DNA of 44,680 nucleotides from Ignavibacterium sp. (GTDB lineage Bacteria > Bacteroidota > Ignavibacteria > Ignavibacteriales > Ignavibacteriaceae). Where the stretch lies: assembly GCA_020354005.1 (NCBI GenBank), contig CP070637.1, forward strand, positions 2,585,654 to 2,630,333. Reading direction: 5' to 3'. The notes below the pieces were generated by a model, which saw nothing but the letters and a program-made list of their open reading frames with translations, did no database searches and had not been told where the DNA came from. This document shows positions 17,052 to 25,457 of this stretch, in pieces. Both the position numbers and the translations under genes were made by a program. Every line of letters starts with the position of its first letter. Within the stretch, counting starts at the first letter, position 1.

Positions 17052-18848
17052 ATGAAGAATTATATTAAGATATTTGCAATTGCTACAATATTATTATTTA
17101 GTTTCTTTGCTTGCAGTGATGATTCAACCGAGCCCCCATCTACGGATAATCAAGGACCAGAAATTACTCATACTAAACAGCAAGATATCCTTGACTCAAT
17201 ACCAATCGTTATTACTGCAAAAATTATTGAATCTAACTTATTTAGAACGGTTCTTTACTTTAAAAACATAACAAATTCAATTTCAACTCAGTGGACACTT
17301 GTTGATGGAGCTCAGGATTCAACCGATAGTGAGATATTTGTTTATATTATTCCTGGTCAAACTCAACCAACATTAATCGAATATTATATTACCGCAATTG
17401 ATTTAGATAATAACCTAAGCACTTTGCCAGTGGGAGGTTCAGGTAATGATCCACCTGGCAATATTCCCCCTTCTGATTTATTTTCATTTCGAATATTTAT
17501 TAATGGGGTAGACTACAATTTCAATGGATTCGAAAATTTTTCAATAGCTTCAATCTTTTCTTTAAATTGTGCAACTTCAGGATGTCATTCCAGAGCAAGA
17601 CCATCAAGTGGTCTTTCGCTATATACTCATTCAAATCTTCTACAGGGCAGCCTAAATCGTTCTAACGGGCAAGTTCCGAATTATGGTGGTGATGTTGTAA
17701 TACCTTTTAGATTGGATGAGAGTCTTATTTACCAATTTATTACAGGTAATGTTACTCCAATAGCACCACACGATGCAATAAATTTATCCCAAGAACAAAT
17801 TGATTTAGTAAAGAACTGGCTGGAAAATGGCGCGAGGAATAATAACGGAGAAACACCATTTGGAAACGCATCTTATCGTGTATATGTATGTAACCAGAAG
17901 AGCGATAAAATATCTGTTATCGATGGATATGCAAATGTAGTTTCGGCGTTAATTGATGTAAACGTGAGTCCAACCACAAATTCTCCTCATATGTGTAAGT
18001 ACAAGGATGGATTTCTTTACAATACGTTAATCGGTTCAGGAAAATTTCTGAAAACAAGAATATCAGATTACCGCATTGTTGGAGAAGTTAACGGAATTAC
18101 TAAAGCTGGAATGATTCAAATATCACCAGATGGAACAAAAGCTTATGTTTCCCGATCATCCACTTCCGATCCGATTTTTAATACCATCTTTGTGGTTAAC
18201 ACCATTACTATGTCTGTAACAAAAGAAATACTACTTCCGGCACCAGGCATTCCACACGGAATTGCTTTAACTCCAGATGGTACAAAGTTGTATGTTGCTA
18301 ACCTTTCATTAAGTAGAATTAGTATTGTTGATGCTACCAACGATGAATTCATTGATGATATTGTTTTAAGTCCGGGCACAGAGCCAATGCAAACAACTAT
18401 TTCTCCTGATGGTACCTATCTTTATGTATCTGCCAGAGGTACAAGTAAATTGCTTGTATTGGATACAGCTACGAATACAATTGTTGCCGAAGTTCCTGTC
18501 AGCCCTGCTCCAATGCATATCGCAGTTACCAGTGATGGCAATAAAATTTATATACCTTCAATGATGGGAAAGGTTGTAAATGTAATTAATAAAAATGGCT
18601 CCACCTGGACAAAAGTAAAAGAAATTTCACATCCCGGATTCAGTATGTTGCATGGCGCAGATTTAACTGCAGATGATAGATATCTTTATGTATCAAGCAG
18701 GAACACAAATAATGCTTTTAATCCCTACTTTTCTGTTGGAGGTGAGGGACCACCTGGAACCATTGGAATAATAGACACACAAACTGATGAAGTTGTTAAG
18801 TTAATTGAGATTGAAGAACACGGTGCAGGCTTGGTTGTAGAGAAGTAA
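17052..18848 (+). CDS. Lipoprotein with Ig-like domain, CX4CH cytochrome-like region and YVTN-type beta-propeller
   Basis: A 598-residue surface or periplasmic lipoprotein: lipobox FFAC with Cys21. Residues about 35-155 are homologous to the third quarter of the upstream protein (IEYYITAIDLDNNLSTLP, GGSGNDPPGNIPPSDLFSF). Residues about 160-265 resemble the c-type cytochrome regions found in many Bacteroidota and Planctomycetes proteins: C173-ATSG-C178-H179, then LSQEQIDLVKNWLENGARNN. The motif is CX4CH rather than CXXCH, and no Met is found where the distal ligand normally sits (VTPIAPHDAINLSQ). Residues about 275-598 make a seven-bladed YVTN/NHL-like propeller (DGTKLYVANLSLSRISIVDA, DGTYLYVSARGTSKLLVLDT). 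ATG 17052 is chosen over TTG 17049. It lacks a T9SS tail. It may tether or work with the upstream protein. Confidence 0.8.
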   Translation: MKNYIKIFAIATILLFSFFACSDDSTEPPSTDNQGPEITHTKQQDILDSIPIVITAKIIESNLFRTVLYFKNITNSISTQWTLVDGAQDSTDSEIFVYIIPGQTQPTLIEYYITAIDLDNNLSTLPVGGSGNDPPGNIPPSDLFSFRIFINGVDYNFNGFENFSIASIFSLNCATSGCHSRARPSSGLSLYTHSNLLQGSLNRSNGQVPNYGGDVVIPFRLDESLIYQFITGNVTPIAPHDAINLSQEQIDLVKNWLENGARNNNGETPFGNASYRVYVCNQKSDKISVIDGYANVVSALIDVNVSPTTNSPHMCKYKDGFLYNTLIGSGKFLKTRISDYRIVGEVNGITKAGMIQISPDGTKAYVSRSSTSDPIFNTIFVVNTITMSVTKEILLPAPGIPHGIALTPDGTKLYVANLSLSRISIVDATNDEFIDDIVLSPGTEPMQTTISPDGTYLYVSARGTSKLLVLDTATNTIVAEVPVSPAPMHIAVTSDGNKIYIPSMMGKVVNVINKNGSTWTKVKEISHPGFSMLHGADLTADDRYLYVSSRNTNNAFNPYFSVGGEGPPGTIGIIDTQTDEVVKLIEIEEHGAGLVVEK

Positions 18849-18945
18849 GACTTGTTTTAAAGGAGCATGCTTTTTGTCTTTAATAATTTCAATCTTTCTT
18901 GGGAATCTTTATATTTACATAAAGTTTAACAAGCATAATAATTAA

Positions 18946-19428
18946 ATGCGAAAAGTAATATATCCGGGCACCTTTGATCCTGTAACAAATGGGCATATTG
19001 ACGTAATAAAAAGAGCATCAGAACTTTTCGAAGCTGTTGTTGTTACAGTAGCTGTAAATCCCGGTAAAGAGCCACTATTTTCTACCGAAAAGCGGGTTGA
19101 AATGCTAAAGGAATGTTTGAGTAAGTTCAAAAACGTTGCAGTCGATTCATTTGAGGGCCTTGTTGTTGAACGTGCCAGGCAAGTAGGTGCAATGGGAATT
19201 ATAAGGGGATTGCGAGCGATAAGTGATTTTGAATATGAATTTCAAATGGCGCTGATGAACAGAAAACTTGCCGAAAATATTACCACAATTTTTTTAATGC
19301 CGCACGAAAAGTATACTTACCTGAATTCTACGATTATACGAAATCTAGCCAGCTTGAACAGTGATGTAAGTGATTTTGTACCTATTGTTGTTCAAAAGGC
19401 ACTTAAAAATAAATTCAAATTGAAATAA
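18946..19428 (+). CDS. coaD: Phosphopantetheine adenylyltransferase
   Basis: A 160-residue enzyme that adenylates 4'-phosphopantetheine in coenzyme A synthesis. Nucleotidyltransferase signature PGTFDPVTNGHIDVIKRA (the (T/H)xGH motif as NGH), then RGLRAISDFEYEFQMALMNR and the STIIRNLASL loop that replaces the ISSTMVRE segment. The length is exactly typical. No Shine-Dalgarno sequence is obvious. It is separated from rsmD, its usual neighbour, by the three exported-protein genes, and is followed 21 bases later by the M19 peptidase gene. Confidence 0.95.
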   Translation: MRKVIYPGTFDPVTNGHIDVIKRASELFEAVVVTVAVNPGKEPLFSTEKRVEMLKECLSKFKNVAVDSFEGLVVERARQVGAMGIIRGLRAISDFEYEFQMALMNRKLAENITTIFLMPHEKYTYLNSTIIRNLASLNSDVSDFVPIVVQKALKNKFKLK

Positions 19429-19449
19429 TATTTCATCAATCAGCATTTA

Positions 19450-20718
19450 ATGTCCTATTCCCAAATCCCCAAAAGAAAATCCACAAAAGTTGTAAGTTCT
19501 ATTTTTATGCTAATTATCTTGTTACTTCTAACCTGTTGTAATGAAGTACAAAATAATAGTAATAAGATGGATCCGGAGTTATTAAATAAAGCTGAGCAAC
19601 TCGCGTCTCAATTCCTTATAATAGATACACATATAGATTTACCCTACCGTCTTGAAGAAGAATGGGAAGATATATCTGAAAGAACAGAAAAAGGGCATTT
19701 CGATTATCCACGGGCAAAGCTTGGCGGATTAAATGCAGCTTTTCTGTCAATTTATGTTCCAGCAAAATTTGAAGGAATTGATGGAGGAAAAGATCTTGCT
19801 GAAAGTTTGATACGAATTGTTGAAGAGATAACCGCAGATAACCATGATAAATTTAGAATAGCACTTTCTGTAGAAGATGTAAGAAATAATTTTAATAAAG
19901 GTATAATCTCCTTCCCACTCGGAATGGAAAACGGAACCCCAATAGAGGGAGAAATAAGGAATTTACAATACTTTTATGATAGAGGAATCAGATATATAGG
20001 TCTTGCACATTCAAAGAGCAATCACTTAGGTGATTCATCATATGATGAAAACAGGCAATGGAACGGGCTAAGTGATTTTGGAGAAAATGTTGTAAGAGAA
20101 ATGAATAGGTTAGGAATTATTGTCGATGTCTCTCATTTATCAGACAGTACATTTTACGATGTTATAAAAGTTTCATCAGCACCAGTTATAGCTTCACATT
20201 CTTCCTGCCGATATTTTACTAAAGGGTGGGAAAGAAACATGGACGATATGATGATTAAGAAGCTTGCTGAATATGGTGGGATAATTATGATAAACTTTGG
20301 TTCTTCATTTCTCGATAACGATTTTAGAGTGGGACGTGCAGAGTGGAAAAAGAAAGTGAAAAAGAGGCAGAAAAAAAACGAACTCGATGAGCACGATGAG
20401 AAAACTCAGGATTATATTAAGAGTACATCCCGAGAGTATAAAGAAAATAAGATATATGTTTCTCAATTAGTCGATCACATTGATCACGTTGTAAAGATTG
20501 TTGGAATTGATTACGTTGGATTCGGTTCTGATTTTGATGGCGTAAGCGATCTTCCGATTGGTTTAGAGGATGTAACAAAATACCCGAATATTATCTACGA
20601 GTTATTAAAGCGAAATTATTCGGAAGAAGATATTCAGAAAATATGTTCGGGGAACTTACTTAGAGTTTGGAGTGAGGTTGAAGATGTATCTAAGCGAATT
20701 CAATTGATCGAAGATTAG
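19450..20718 (+). CDS. Membrane dipeptidase (peptidase M19) lipoprotein
   Basis: A 422-residue zinc dipeptidase of the renal-dipeptidase family, which hydrolyses various dipeptides (in some bacteria D-amino-acid-containing ones). Zinc ligands are in place: H61-x-D63 in IDTHIDLPYRL, the bridging Glu in PLGMENGTPI, and the His residues of VDVSHLSDSTF and IASHSSCRYF; the GFGSDFDGV motif near the C-terminus is also a family mark. The N-terminus is a long lipoprotein signal with lipobox LLTC (Cys29), so the enzyme is membrane-anchored and extracytoplasmic. A Lys/Glu-rich insertion at about residues 298-325 (KKKVKKRQKKNE) is typical of the subgroup. Starts 21 bases after coaD. Confidence 0.9.
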   Translation: MSYSQIPKRKSTKVVSSIFMLIILLLLTCCNEVQNNSNKMDPELLNKAEQLASQFLIIDTHIDLPYRLEEEWEDISERTEKGHFDYPRAKLGGLNAAFLSIYVPAKFEGIDGGKDLAESLIRIVEEITADNHDKFRIALSVEDVRNNFNKGIISFPLGMENGTPIEGEIRNLQYFYDRGIRYIGLAHSKSNHLGDSSYDENRQWNGLSDFGENVVREMNRLGIIVDVSHLSDSTFYDVIKVSSAPVIASHSSCRYFTKGWERNMDDMMIKKLAEYGGIIMINFGSSFLDNDFRVGRAEWKKKVKKRQKKNELDEHDEKTQDYIKSTSREYKENKIYVSQLVDHIDHVVKIVGIDYVGFGSDFDGVSDLPIGLEDVTKYPNIIYELLKRNYSEEDIQKICSGNLLRVWSEVEDVSKRIQLIED

Positions 20719-20733
20719 AGATTTACAAAAAAA

Positions 20734-20755
20734 AGGGTGTTCTTTCGAACACCCT
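20734..20755 (-). terminator. Strong intrinsic terminator of the minus-strand Ig-like lipoprotein gene
   Basis: AGGGTGTTC at 20734-20742 pairs perfectly with GAACACCCT at 20747-20755 around a TTTC loop. On the minus strand the stem is followed directly by a run of eight T, a textbook rho-independent terminator. It lies 43 bases beyond the stop of the 20799-22229 gene. On the plus strand it also follows the M19 gene closely but lacks a T-tract there. Confidence 0.85.
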
Positions 20756-20798
20756 AAGTCATCTCCACTCAACTTACCTTAATCAAATTACTTAGATA

Positions 20799-22229
20799 TC
20801 AATTAGTAACTCCACCGATTGTCATAAAAGCACCTCCATTTGGTCCCGAGGTTTCAACTCTTACCGTAACTGGTTTCGTTTGCAATGAGTCATTAGTATC
20901 ATACAAGAGGAAAAAGAATTGAGTCCAGGATGCACTTTGTGTATCCGGTAAGGTAATATTAATATCACCTTGCGAGTCTACATTTTCTCCCTCAACAGAA
21001 ACACTTATGTTTGTACCAGATGCTAATGGATTACCATTCTGATCACCGACATAGTAGCTAAATGATTGAGAACTTCTATTCGGAACGTTTATAGAAGTTG
21101 GAGAGATTGATACTTGCGGTATTCCCGAAAAAAGTACAATTGTTTCCTTGCTAATAACATTTGAGTTTTCGTTAATGGTGCTAGCGGTTATAGTCGCAAA
21201 TCCAGCACCAAGAATCGGATGTGAAGGTTTAGGTGCAGCAGATATCAAATTTACTGATCCAATCCCTTCTATATCCGTAAGTGTGGAACCTTCAATTATA
21301 CCTCCGGTTGTAGTAAAGTAAACTGCAGTCTCCGGTCTAACAGGATTAGCATACTTATCGCCAACGAAAGCTGTAATAGGATTATGTAACCCATAAATAT
21401 TATAGCCAGGGAAGTTTGCTTTCGCGGGGGCGATGCTAAAATGAGTATCATCCGGTAATCCTCCATGGATTGTCACTGCCACAGGCAGCGATGAAATCAT
21501 ACTACCACCAAGATCTACTTCAGCAATAACCTGTACTGCCCCAGCCTTCGTTCCACTGGTTAAATTTACCAATGCTGTACCGCTGCCATTTGTACTTGCA
21601 CTACCAGGACTCAAAAATTCGCCACCACCGGGACCAGATCCCAATCGGAAATTTACAGTTACCTGATGAATTAGATCGATTGGAGTACCTGCTGAATCCT
21701 GCACAACAAATGCAATTTGTGTAGTTTCTTCAGAACCACTCTCCTTTACACCTATTATGGTTGAACTAATAGAAGAGAGAAATATACTGACAGGATCACC
21801 AGAAGGACCTGTACCATCATCTAATTTTTCCAAATGAATAGTTTCAACTGTTAAATCTTGTCCTGCAAAAGCAGTTGTACTTGTAGTATCCGGTTTGTAA
21901 TCCTGTTTGTATGCGATAATCGTTAAATTTTCATCTTCAATTAATTGTACCTGAGAAAAGAATTGACCGGATTCATCAGAATAAACTATTGAATTTACTG
22001 AGGTTCCTGCAATATGTACCAATCCGCTATCAACAGGAAATCCGGTCTGTTTGTCTACTAATTGACCTGATATGATTGTAAACAATGTTACGATTTCATC
22101 ATCTCCACCATCAATATCTGATACAATACCGGATTCTTCTTTACAACTGAATAGAAAAACTGTAATTCCTAAAATAAAGAGGATGAAAAATGATTTCGAA
22201 ATAGACTTCAGAGAAGTACGACCAGACAT
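20799..22229 (-). CDS. Lipoprotein with tandem Ig-like (Big_1/invasin-type) domains
   Basis: A 476-residue cell-surface or periplasmic lipoprotein (lipobox LFSC, Cys29). After a linker there is a carboxypeptidase-regulatory-like beta-sandwich (about 47-125: ISGQLVDKQTGFPVDSGLVH), then at least two bacterial Ig-like domains of the invasin/Big_1 style: VVQDSAGTPIDLIHQVTVNF with GSGTALVNLTSGTKAG, and FVGDKYANPVRPETAVYF. A last sandwich domain ends at IGGVTN. I see no enzymatic motif; adhesion or a structural role is the usual guess. ATG 22229 is preferred over GTG 22235 because AAGGTGTG is well spaced from the ATG. It is a stand-alone gene with its own terminator, convergent with the M19 peptidase gene. 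Confidence 0.8.
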   Translation of the reverse strand: MSGRTSLKSISKSFFILFILGITVFLFSCKEESGIVSDIDGGDDEIVTLFTIISGQLVDKQTGFPVDSGLVHIAGTSVNSIVYSDESGQFFSQVQLIEDENLTIIAYKQDYKPDTTSTTAFAGQDLTVETIHLEKLDDGTGPSGDPVSIFLSSISSTIIGVKESGSEETTQIAFVVQDSAGTPIDLIHQVTVNFRLGSGPGGGEFLSPGSASTNGSGTALVNLTSGTKAGAVQVIAEVDLGGSMISSLPVAVTIHGGLPDDTHFSIAPAKANFPGYNIYGLHNPITAFVGDKYANPVRPETAVYFTTTGGIIEGSTLTDIEGIGSVNLISAAPKPSHPILGAGFATITASTINENSNVISKETIVLFSGIPQVSISPTSINVPNRSSQSFSYYVGDQNGNPLASGTNISVSVEGENVDSQGDINITLPDTQSASWTQFFFLLYDTNDSLQTKPVTVRVETSGPNGGAFMTIGGVTN

Positions 22230-22235
22230 ACTCAC

Positions 22236-22635
22236 ACCTTTTGTTTAAATATAAATTGCCATTAAATAAGCTTAGGTCGCGCAACTTTTATACCGTACAA
22301 ATGACTCAAAAAGTCAATTTTATTAACATTTTCATCAAAATTTGTAAGTAATATTTACTTTTCAATTGTAAAATCAATTTGGGTAATTCCATTCGCTTTG
22401 TTTGTAATTTTTGATTAAATAGATTCGGTCAGAAGCAGCGGATTGTGACAGTAATTATTATAGAGATTTTATTATTTCTGATTTGATAGAAATTGATCAG
22501 ACACAGATTGCTTTCATATTGAGTTTTCTTTTTAAAATATTGCCAATTCATTAAATATTAATTTGCTTCTCGTAATTTCTACAAATAATTTTCTCAATAC
22601 TATATTCATCATTTCTAAAAAATACAGGAATCGCA
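22236..22635. other. 400-base divergent intergenic region
   Basis: Very A/T-rich space between the Ig-like lipoprotein and the aminotransferase, which point away from each other. It must hold both promoters, but no full -33/-7 pair is evident. Small palindromes are present: TGACT-CAAAA-AGTCA near 22301-22316 and AAGTAA-TAT-TTACTT at 22346-22360, possibly operator-like. No coding frame of note was seen. Confidence 0.4.
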
Positions 22636-23853
22636 ATGAGTTTAAGTTTAATTGCTCAATCAATTGAAGGATCCCCCACTCTCGGCCTCAACAAAAAGTT
22701 TGCCATCTTAAAAGCAAAAGGAGAACCGGTAATTCATCTGGGTGGTGGTGAACCAAAAAGTAAAGTACCGATGGCTGCAATTAATGCAACCATTGAACAT
22801 TTAAATACGAGAGAAATAAGATATACACCTGCTGACGGCATCCCTCCACTTAAAGAAGCGATAATTGGATACACTGAAAAATTTTACGAGCGGAAAGTCG
22901 ATCCTAAAAATGTTTGTGCTTCCGGTGGCGCAAAGCAGGCAATTATGGTTGCACTACAGGCAGTTGTAAATCCTGGTGATGAAATTGTATACCCTGCACC
23001 ATACTGGGTGAGTTATCCGGATATGGCAAAATTGTGCGGTGCTAAAGGAGTTGCGGCCTATCCAGAATACGGAACCTTCTACCCGGAACTAAAGGACATC
23101 ACTGACAAGGTAAATTCAAAAACAAAGTTAATTATTATTAACAGCCCCAATAATCCCACGGGAGTTATGTACTCGGAAGAATTTATAGCTGATTTAGTAA
23201 AATTCTGCAGCGAAAAAGAAATCTACCTGATAATGGATGATATTTACCATCGATTAATATTTGATGGTAGAACACAAATAAATCCCTACAAATACGAAAA
23301 GGAAAATATTGAATGTTCAAAGTTGATTGTAATTAATGGAGTATCTAAACAGTATGCAATGACAGGTTTTAGACTTGGGTGGGCAATAGCAAATAAAGAT
23401 GTAATTGGAGCAATGGCTAGAATTCAGGGTCATCAAACATCCGGACCTTCTGTATTATCTCAAAAAGGGGCAATAGGTGCTTTGGATGGTGACCAAACAA
23501 GTGTTGAAACTTTACGTTCTGAATTGGAACTCAAACGAAATATGATGATGGATATGTTGAATTCATTTGAAGGTGTAAAAGTAACCATCCCTGATGGAAC
23601 GTTTTATTGTTTTGCCGATTTTAGTTTCTATGATGAAGATTCAAATAGATTATCCGAACTACTAATTGATAAAGCAAAAGTACTTACGGTACCTGGAACC
23701 GGATTTGGCCTGGATGGACATTTACGTATTAGTTATTGTGGATCTGAGGAAGACATTACTGAAGGTATCAATCGTATGAAGTGGGCACTTGATCTAAATT
23801 CTCCGGAAGAAATTAAGATTGGGGATCAAAAATTAGTTAGGGATTGGGTATAG
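22636..23853 (+). CDS. Pyridoxal-phosphate aminotransferase, class I (aspartate aminotransferase-like)
   Basis: A 405-residue fold-type I aminotransferase. Landmarks: GGGEPKSKVPMAAI at the substrate entrance, ASGGAKQAIMVALQAV (PLP phosphate loop), YPAPYWVSYPDM, NSPNNPTGVMYS, and the Schiff-base lysine K238 in VSKQYAMTGFRLGW; the C-terminal HLRISYCGSEEDI carries the substrate-carboxylate arginine. It is closest in style to aspartate/prephenate aminotransferases (subgroup I-gamma), but substrate cannot be fixed from motifs. It stands alone, with A/T-rich gaps on both sides, the downstream one holding a foldback element. Confidence 0.88.
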   Translation: MSLSLIAQSIEGSPTLGLNKKFAILKAKGEPVIHLGGGEPKSKVPMAAINATIEHLNTREIRYTPADGIPPLKEAIIGYTEKFYERKVDPKNVCASGGAKQAIMVALQAVVNPGDEIVYPAPYWVSYPDMAKLCGAKGVAAYPEYGTFYPELKDITDKVNSKTKLIIINSPNNPTGVMYSEEFIADLVKFCSEKEIYLIMDDIYHRLIFDGRTQINPYKYEKENIECSKLIVINGVSKQYAMTGFRLGWAIANKDVIGAMARIQGHQTSGPSVLSQKGAIGALDGDQTSVETLRSELELKRNMMMDMLNSFEGVKVTIPDGTFYCFADFSFYDEDSNRLSELLIDKAKVLTVPGTGFGLDGHLRISYCGSEEDITEGINRMKWALDLNSPEEIKIGDQKLVRDWV

Positions 23854-23862
23854 TTTATAAAT

Positions 23863-24000
23863 TGATGAGACCGTCTCAAAAGTAATTATTAACAAGTTTC
23901 TCATTCCCACTCAAGAGGAAATCATTTAATATTAATGATTTCAGCTTCCTATCATAATTGGAGCGGCATAAGAAACATAGCTTTTGAAGCATTCTCATCA
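23863..24000. repeat. 138-bp foldback (MITE-like) element
   Basis: Left end TGATGAGACCGTCTCAAAAG (23863-23882) and right end CTTTTGAAGCATTCTCATCA (23981-24000) are inverted copies matching at 16 of 20 positions. At the centre GAAATCATT (23918-23926) and AATGATTTC (23934-23942) form a perfect 9-bp stem. Between them, GTTTCTCATTCCCACTC on the left (from 23896) resembles the complement of 23958-23976 on the right. The whole piece can fold on itself and has no coding capacity. No clear target-site duplication is seen. The rest of the gap (24001-24211) is plain A/T-rich sequence. Confidence 0.5.
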
Positions 24001-24211
24001 GCAATAATTCTTTAACACTATTTGGTATTTGTTATCGACAATTCCCCAATCAATCAATAGATGATTTAATATCACTAATCACATTACCATAATTATCAAA
24101 AACATGTTGGAAATCTAGTATTCAAATTGGTTAAATAAAAAATCTTGTTTCTACCTTCATAAAAAATTAGGTTAGCAATACCGATTATATCATTTTGTTT
24201 TTAAAGTAATA

Positions 24212-24874
24212 ATGATGATTAAACGAATATCAATAACTCTTCTGTTTTTAATTTCAGTTCCACACTTAGCATTAGCGCAGAATAATGAATCCGGTAATAC
24301 ATACTTAAAAGGTAGAAGTGGAATCGATTTAAATGTTGGCTTATACGATAATACCAGTACAACGAAAATTGCTATTGCACCAACAGTAGTTACGACTAAT
24401 GCATCTACAGGTTTTATGGGCTCAATTTCATACCAATACTGGATTGAAGATTATCTATCCTTAAGAGTCGGAATTGGAGCACTAGTGATTAATGCAAATA
24501 CAGCAGCTGGAGTAACGGAAGTTTCAACTGAGACAGCAACAATAGTTCCAATACTGGTTGGTGTTAACTTTTATCCAATCCAGATGAACAAACAAAGCAA
24601 TTTTTTACCTTACATTTCAGGGTATATTGGGCCATACATTGGAATCTACACCAGCAATGTAACAGGTACAACTGGCGTAAAGAGCGAATCAATAGTTGAA
24701 AATGCTTTTGGTGCAAGACTTGGTGCCGGTTTAGATTTATTAATTGGAGATATTTTTAAATTAGGTATCGGTATTGCTTATCACTTTATTACAGATTTTA
24801 GCAAGCCAATAGGAAGTGAGACTAACTACAGTGGTCCTGAATATTCAATATCTTTTGGAATAGTGTTCAATTAA
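24212..24874 (+). CDS. Outer-membrane beta-barrel protein, OmpW/OmpA-barrel-like
   Basis: A 220-residue protein with a signal peptide (about 1-22, ending LALAQ) and alternating polar/hydrophobic strands typical of an 8-stranded outer-membrane barrel: SYQYWIEDYLSLRVGIGAL, TATIVPILVGVNFYP, PYISGYIGPYIGIY, FGARLGAGLDLLIGDIFKLG, and a final strand YSISFGIVFN ending in the aromatic/hydrophobic pattern recognised by the Bam machinery. No further domain is present. The small lipoprotein gene follows 21 bases later and may be co-transcribed. Function unknown; general porin, OmpW-like or structural roles are possible. Confidence 0.7.
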   Translation: MMIKRISITLLFLISVPHLALAQNNESGNTYLKGRSGIDLNVGLYDNTSTTKIAIAPTVVTTNASTGFMGSISYQYWIEDYLSLRVGIGALVINANTAAGVTEVSTETATIVPILVGVNFYPIQMNKQSNFLPYISGYIGPYIGIYTSNVTGTTGVKSESIVENAFGARLGAGLDLLIGDIFKLGIGIAYHFITDFSKPIGSETNYSGPEYSISFGIVFN

Positions 24875-24895
24875 CTACAACAAAAACACTCTCTT

Positions 24896-25393
24896 ATGAA
24901 AATCATTTACTTATTTATTCTAGCACTAAGTTCATTCCTTATTATCGCCTGTGGTGGTAAGGAATACACCGAAAAAGGAATTGTTGAAATAGTTGAAAAG
25001 ACTGATTCAATATTGGCAACTTTAGAAGGACAAGAATATAAATGGGCTTCGGCAAGAGCTTTTTCCAGAATGAAAACTTATTATCCTGAGTCTGATATAA
25101 TTTTTATAAATGAAAAGTTAACCTACAGAAAACCCGGTAACGCCTTTAATAGATATTATTATAAGGATGGCAAATTAATTCACTTTATCGGGAAGAAACT
25201 TGCCTACATTAACGCGACGGAATCTAAAATGAAAAAAGAATTATCAGATTTAACTTTATATCTTGATCCGGATGGTGATGTGATCAGTTACAATAAAATT
25301 CTTAACAACCAGTTGGTTAACCTAGATGATGCGGAATTACAGGAAATTTTATCACACTCTAAAGAGTTGTATAGTTTAGTGGGAGATAAGTAG
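24896..25393 (+). CDS. Small lipoprotein of unknown function
   Basis: A 165-residue protein with a lipoprotein signal (MKIIYLFILALSSFLIIAC; lipobox IIAC, Cys19). The mature part is mixed helix and strand, with a central hairpin-like segment (NRYYYKDGKLIHFIGKKLAYIN) reminiscent of MORN-like or toxin-immunity strands and a C-terminal helix. I do not recognise a family. It lies 21 bases after the barrel gene on the same strand, suggesting the two act in the same envelope layer. The next gene is convergent. Confidence 0.65.
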   Translation: MKIIYLFILALSSFLIIACGGKEYTEKGIVEIVEKTDSILATLEGQEYKWASARAFSRMKTYYPESDIIFINEKLTYRKPGNAFNRYYYKDGKLIHFIGKKLAYINATESKMKKELSDLTLYLDPDGDVISYNKILNNQLVNLDDAELQEILSHSKELYSLVGDK

Positions 25394-25457
25394 TCTGTTT
25401 TGTTGGTCTGACTTAATGAATGTTACATTAGCACAAAATCATTTGGGACGGAATTGG

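Noticed and set aside
18850-18935. CTTGTT...AACAAG inverted pair and AGCATGCT palindrome before coaD as operators
   Set aside because: Short and separated by about 70 bases; no other support.
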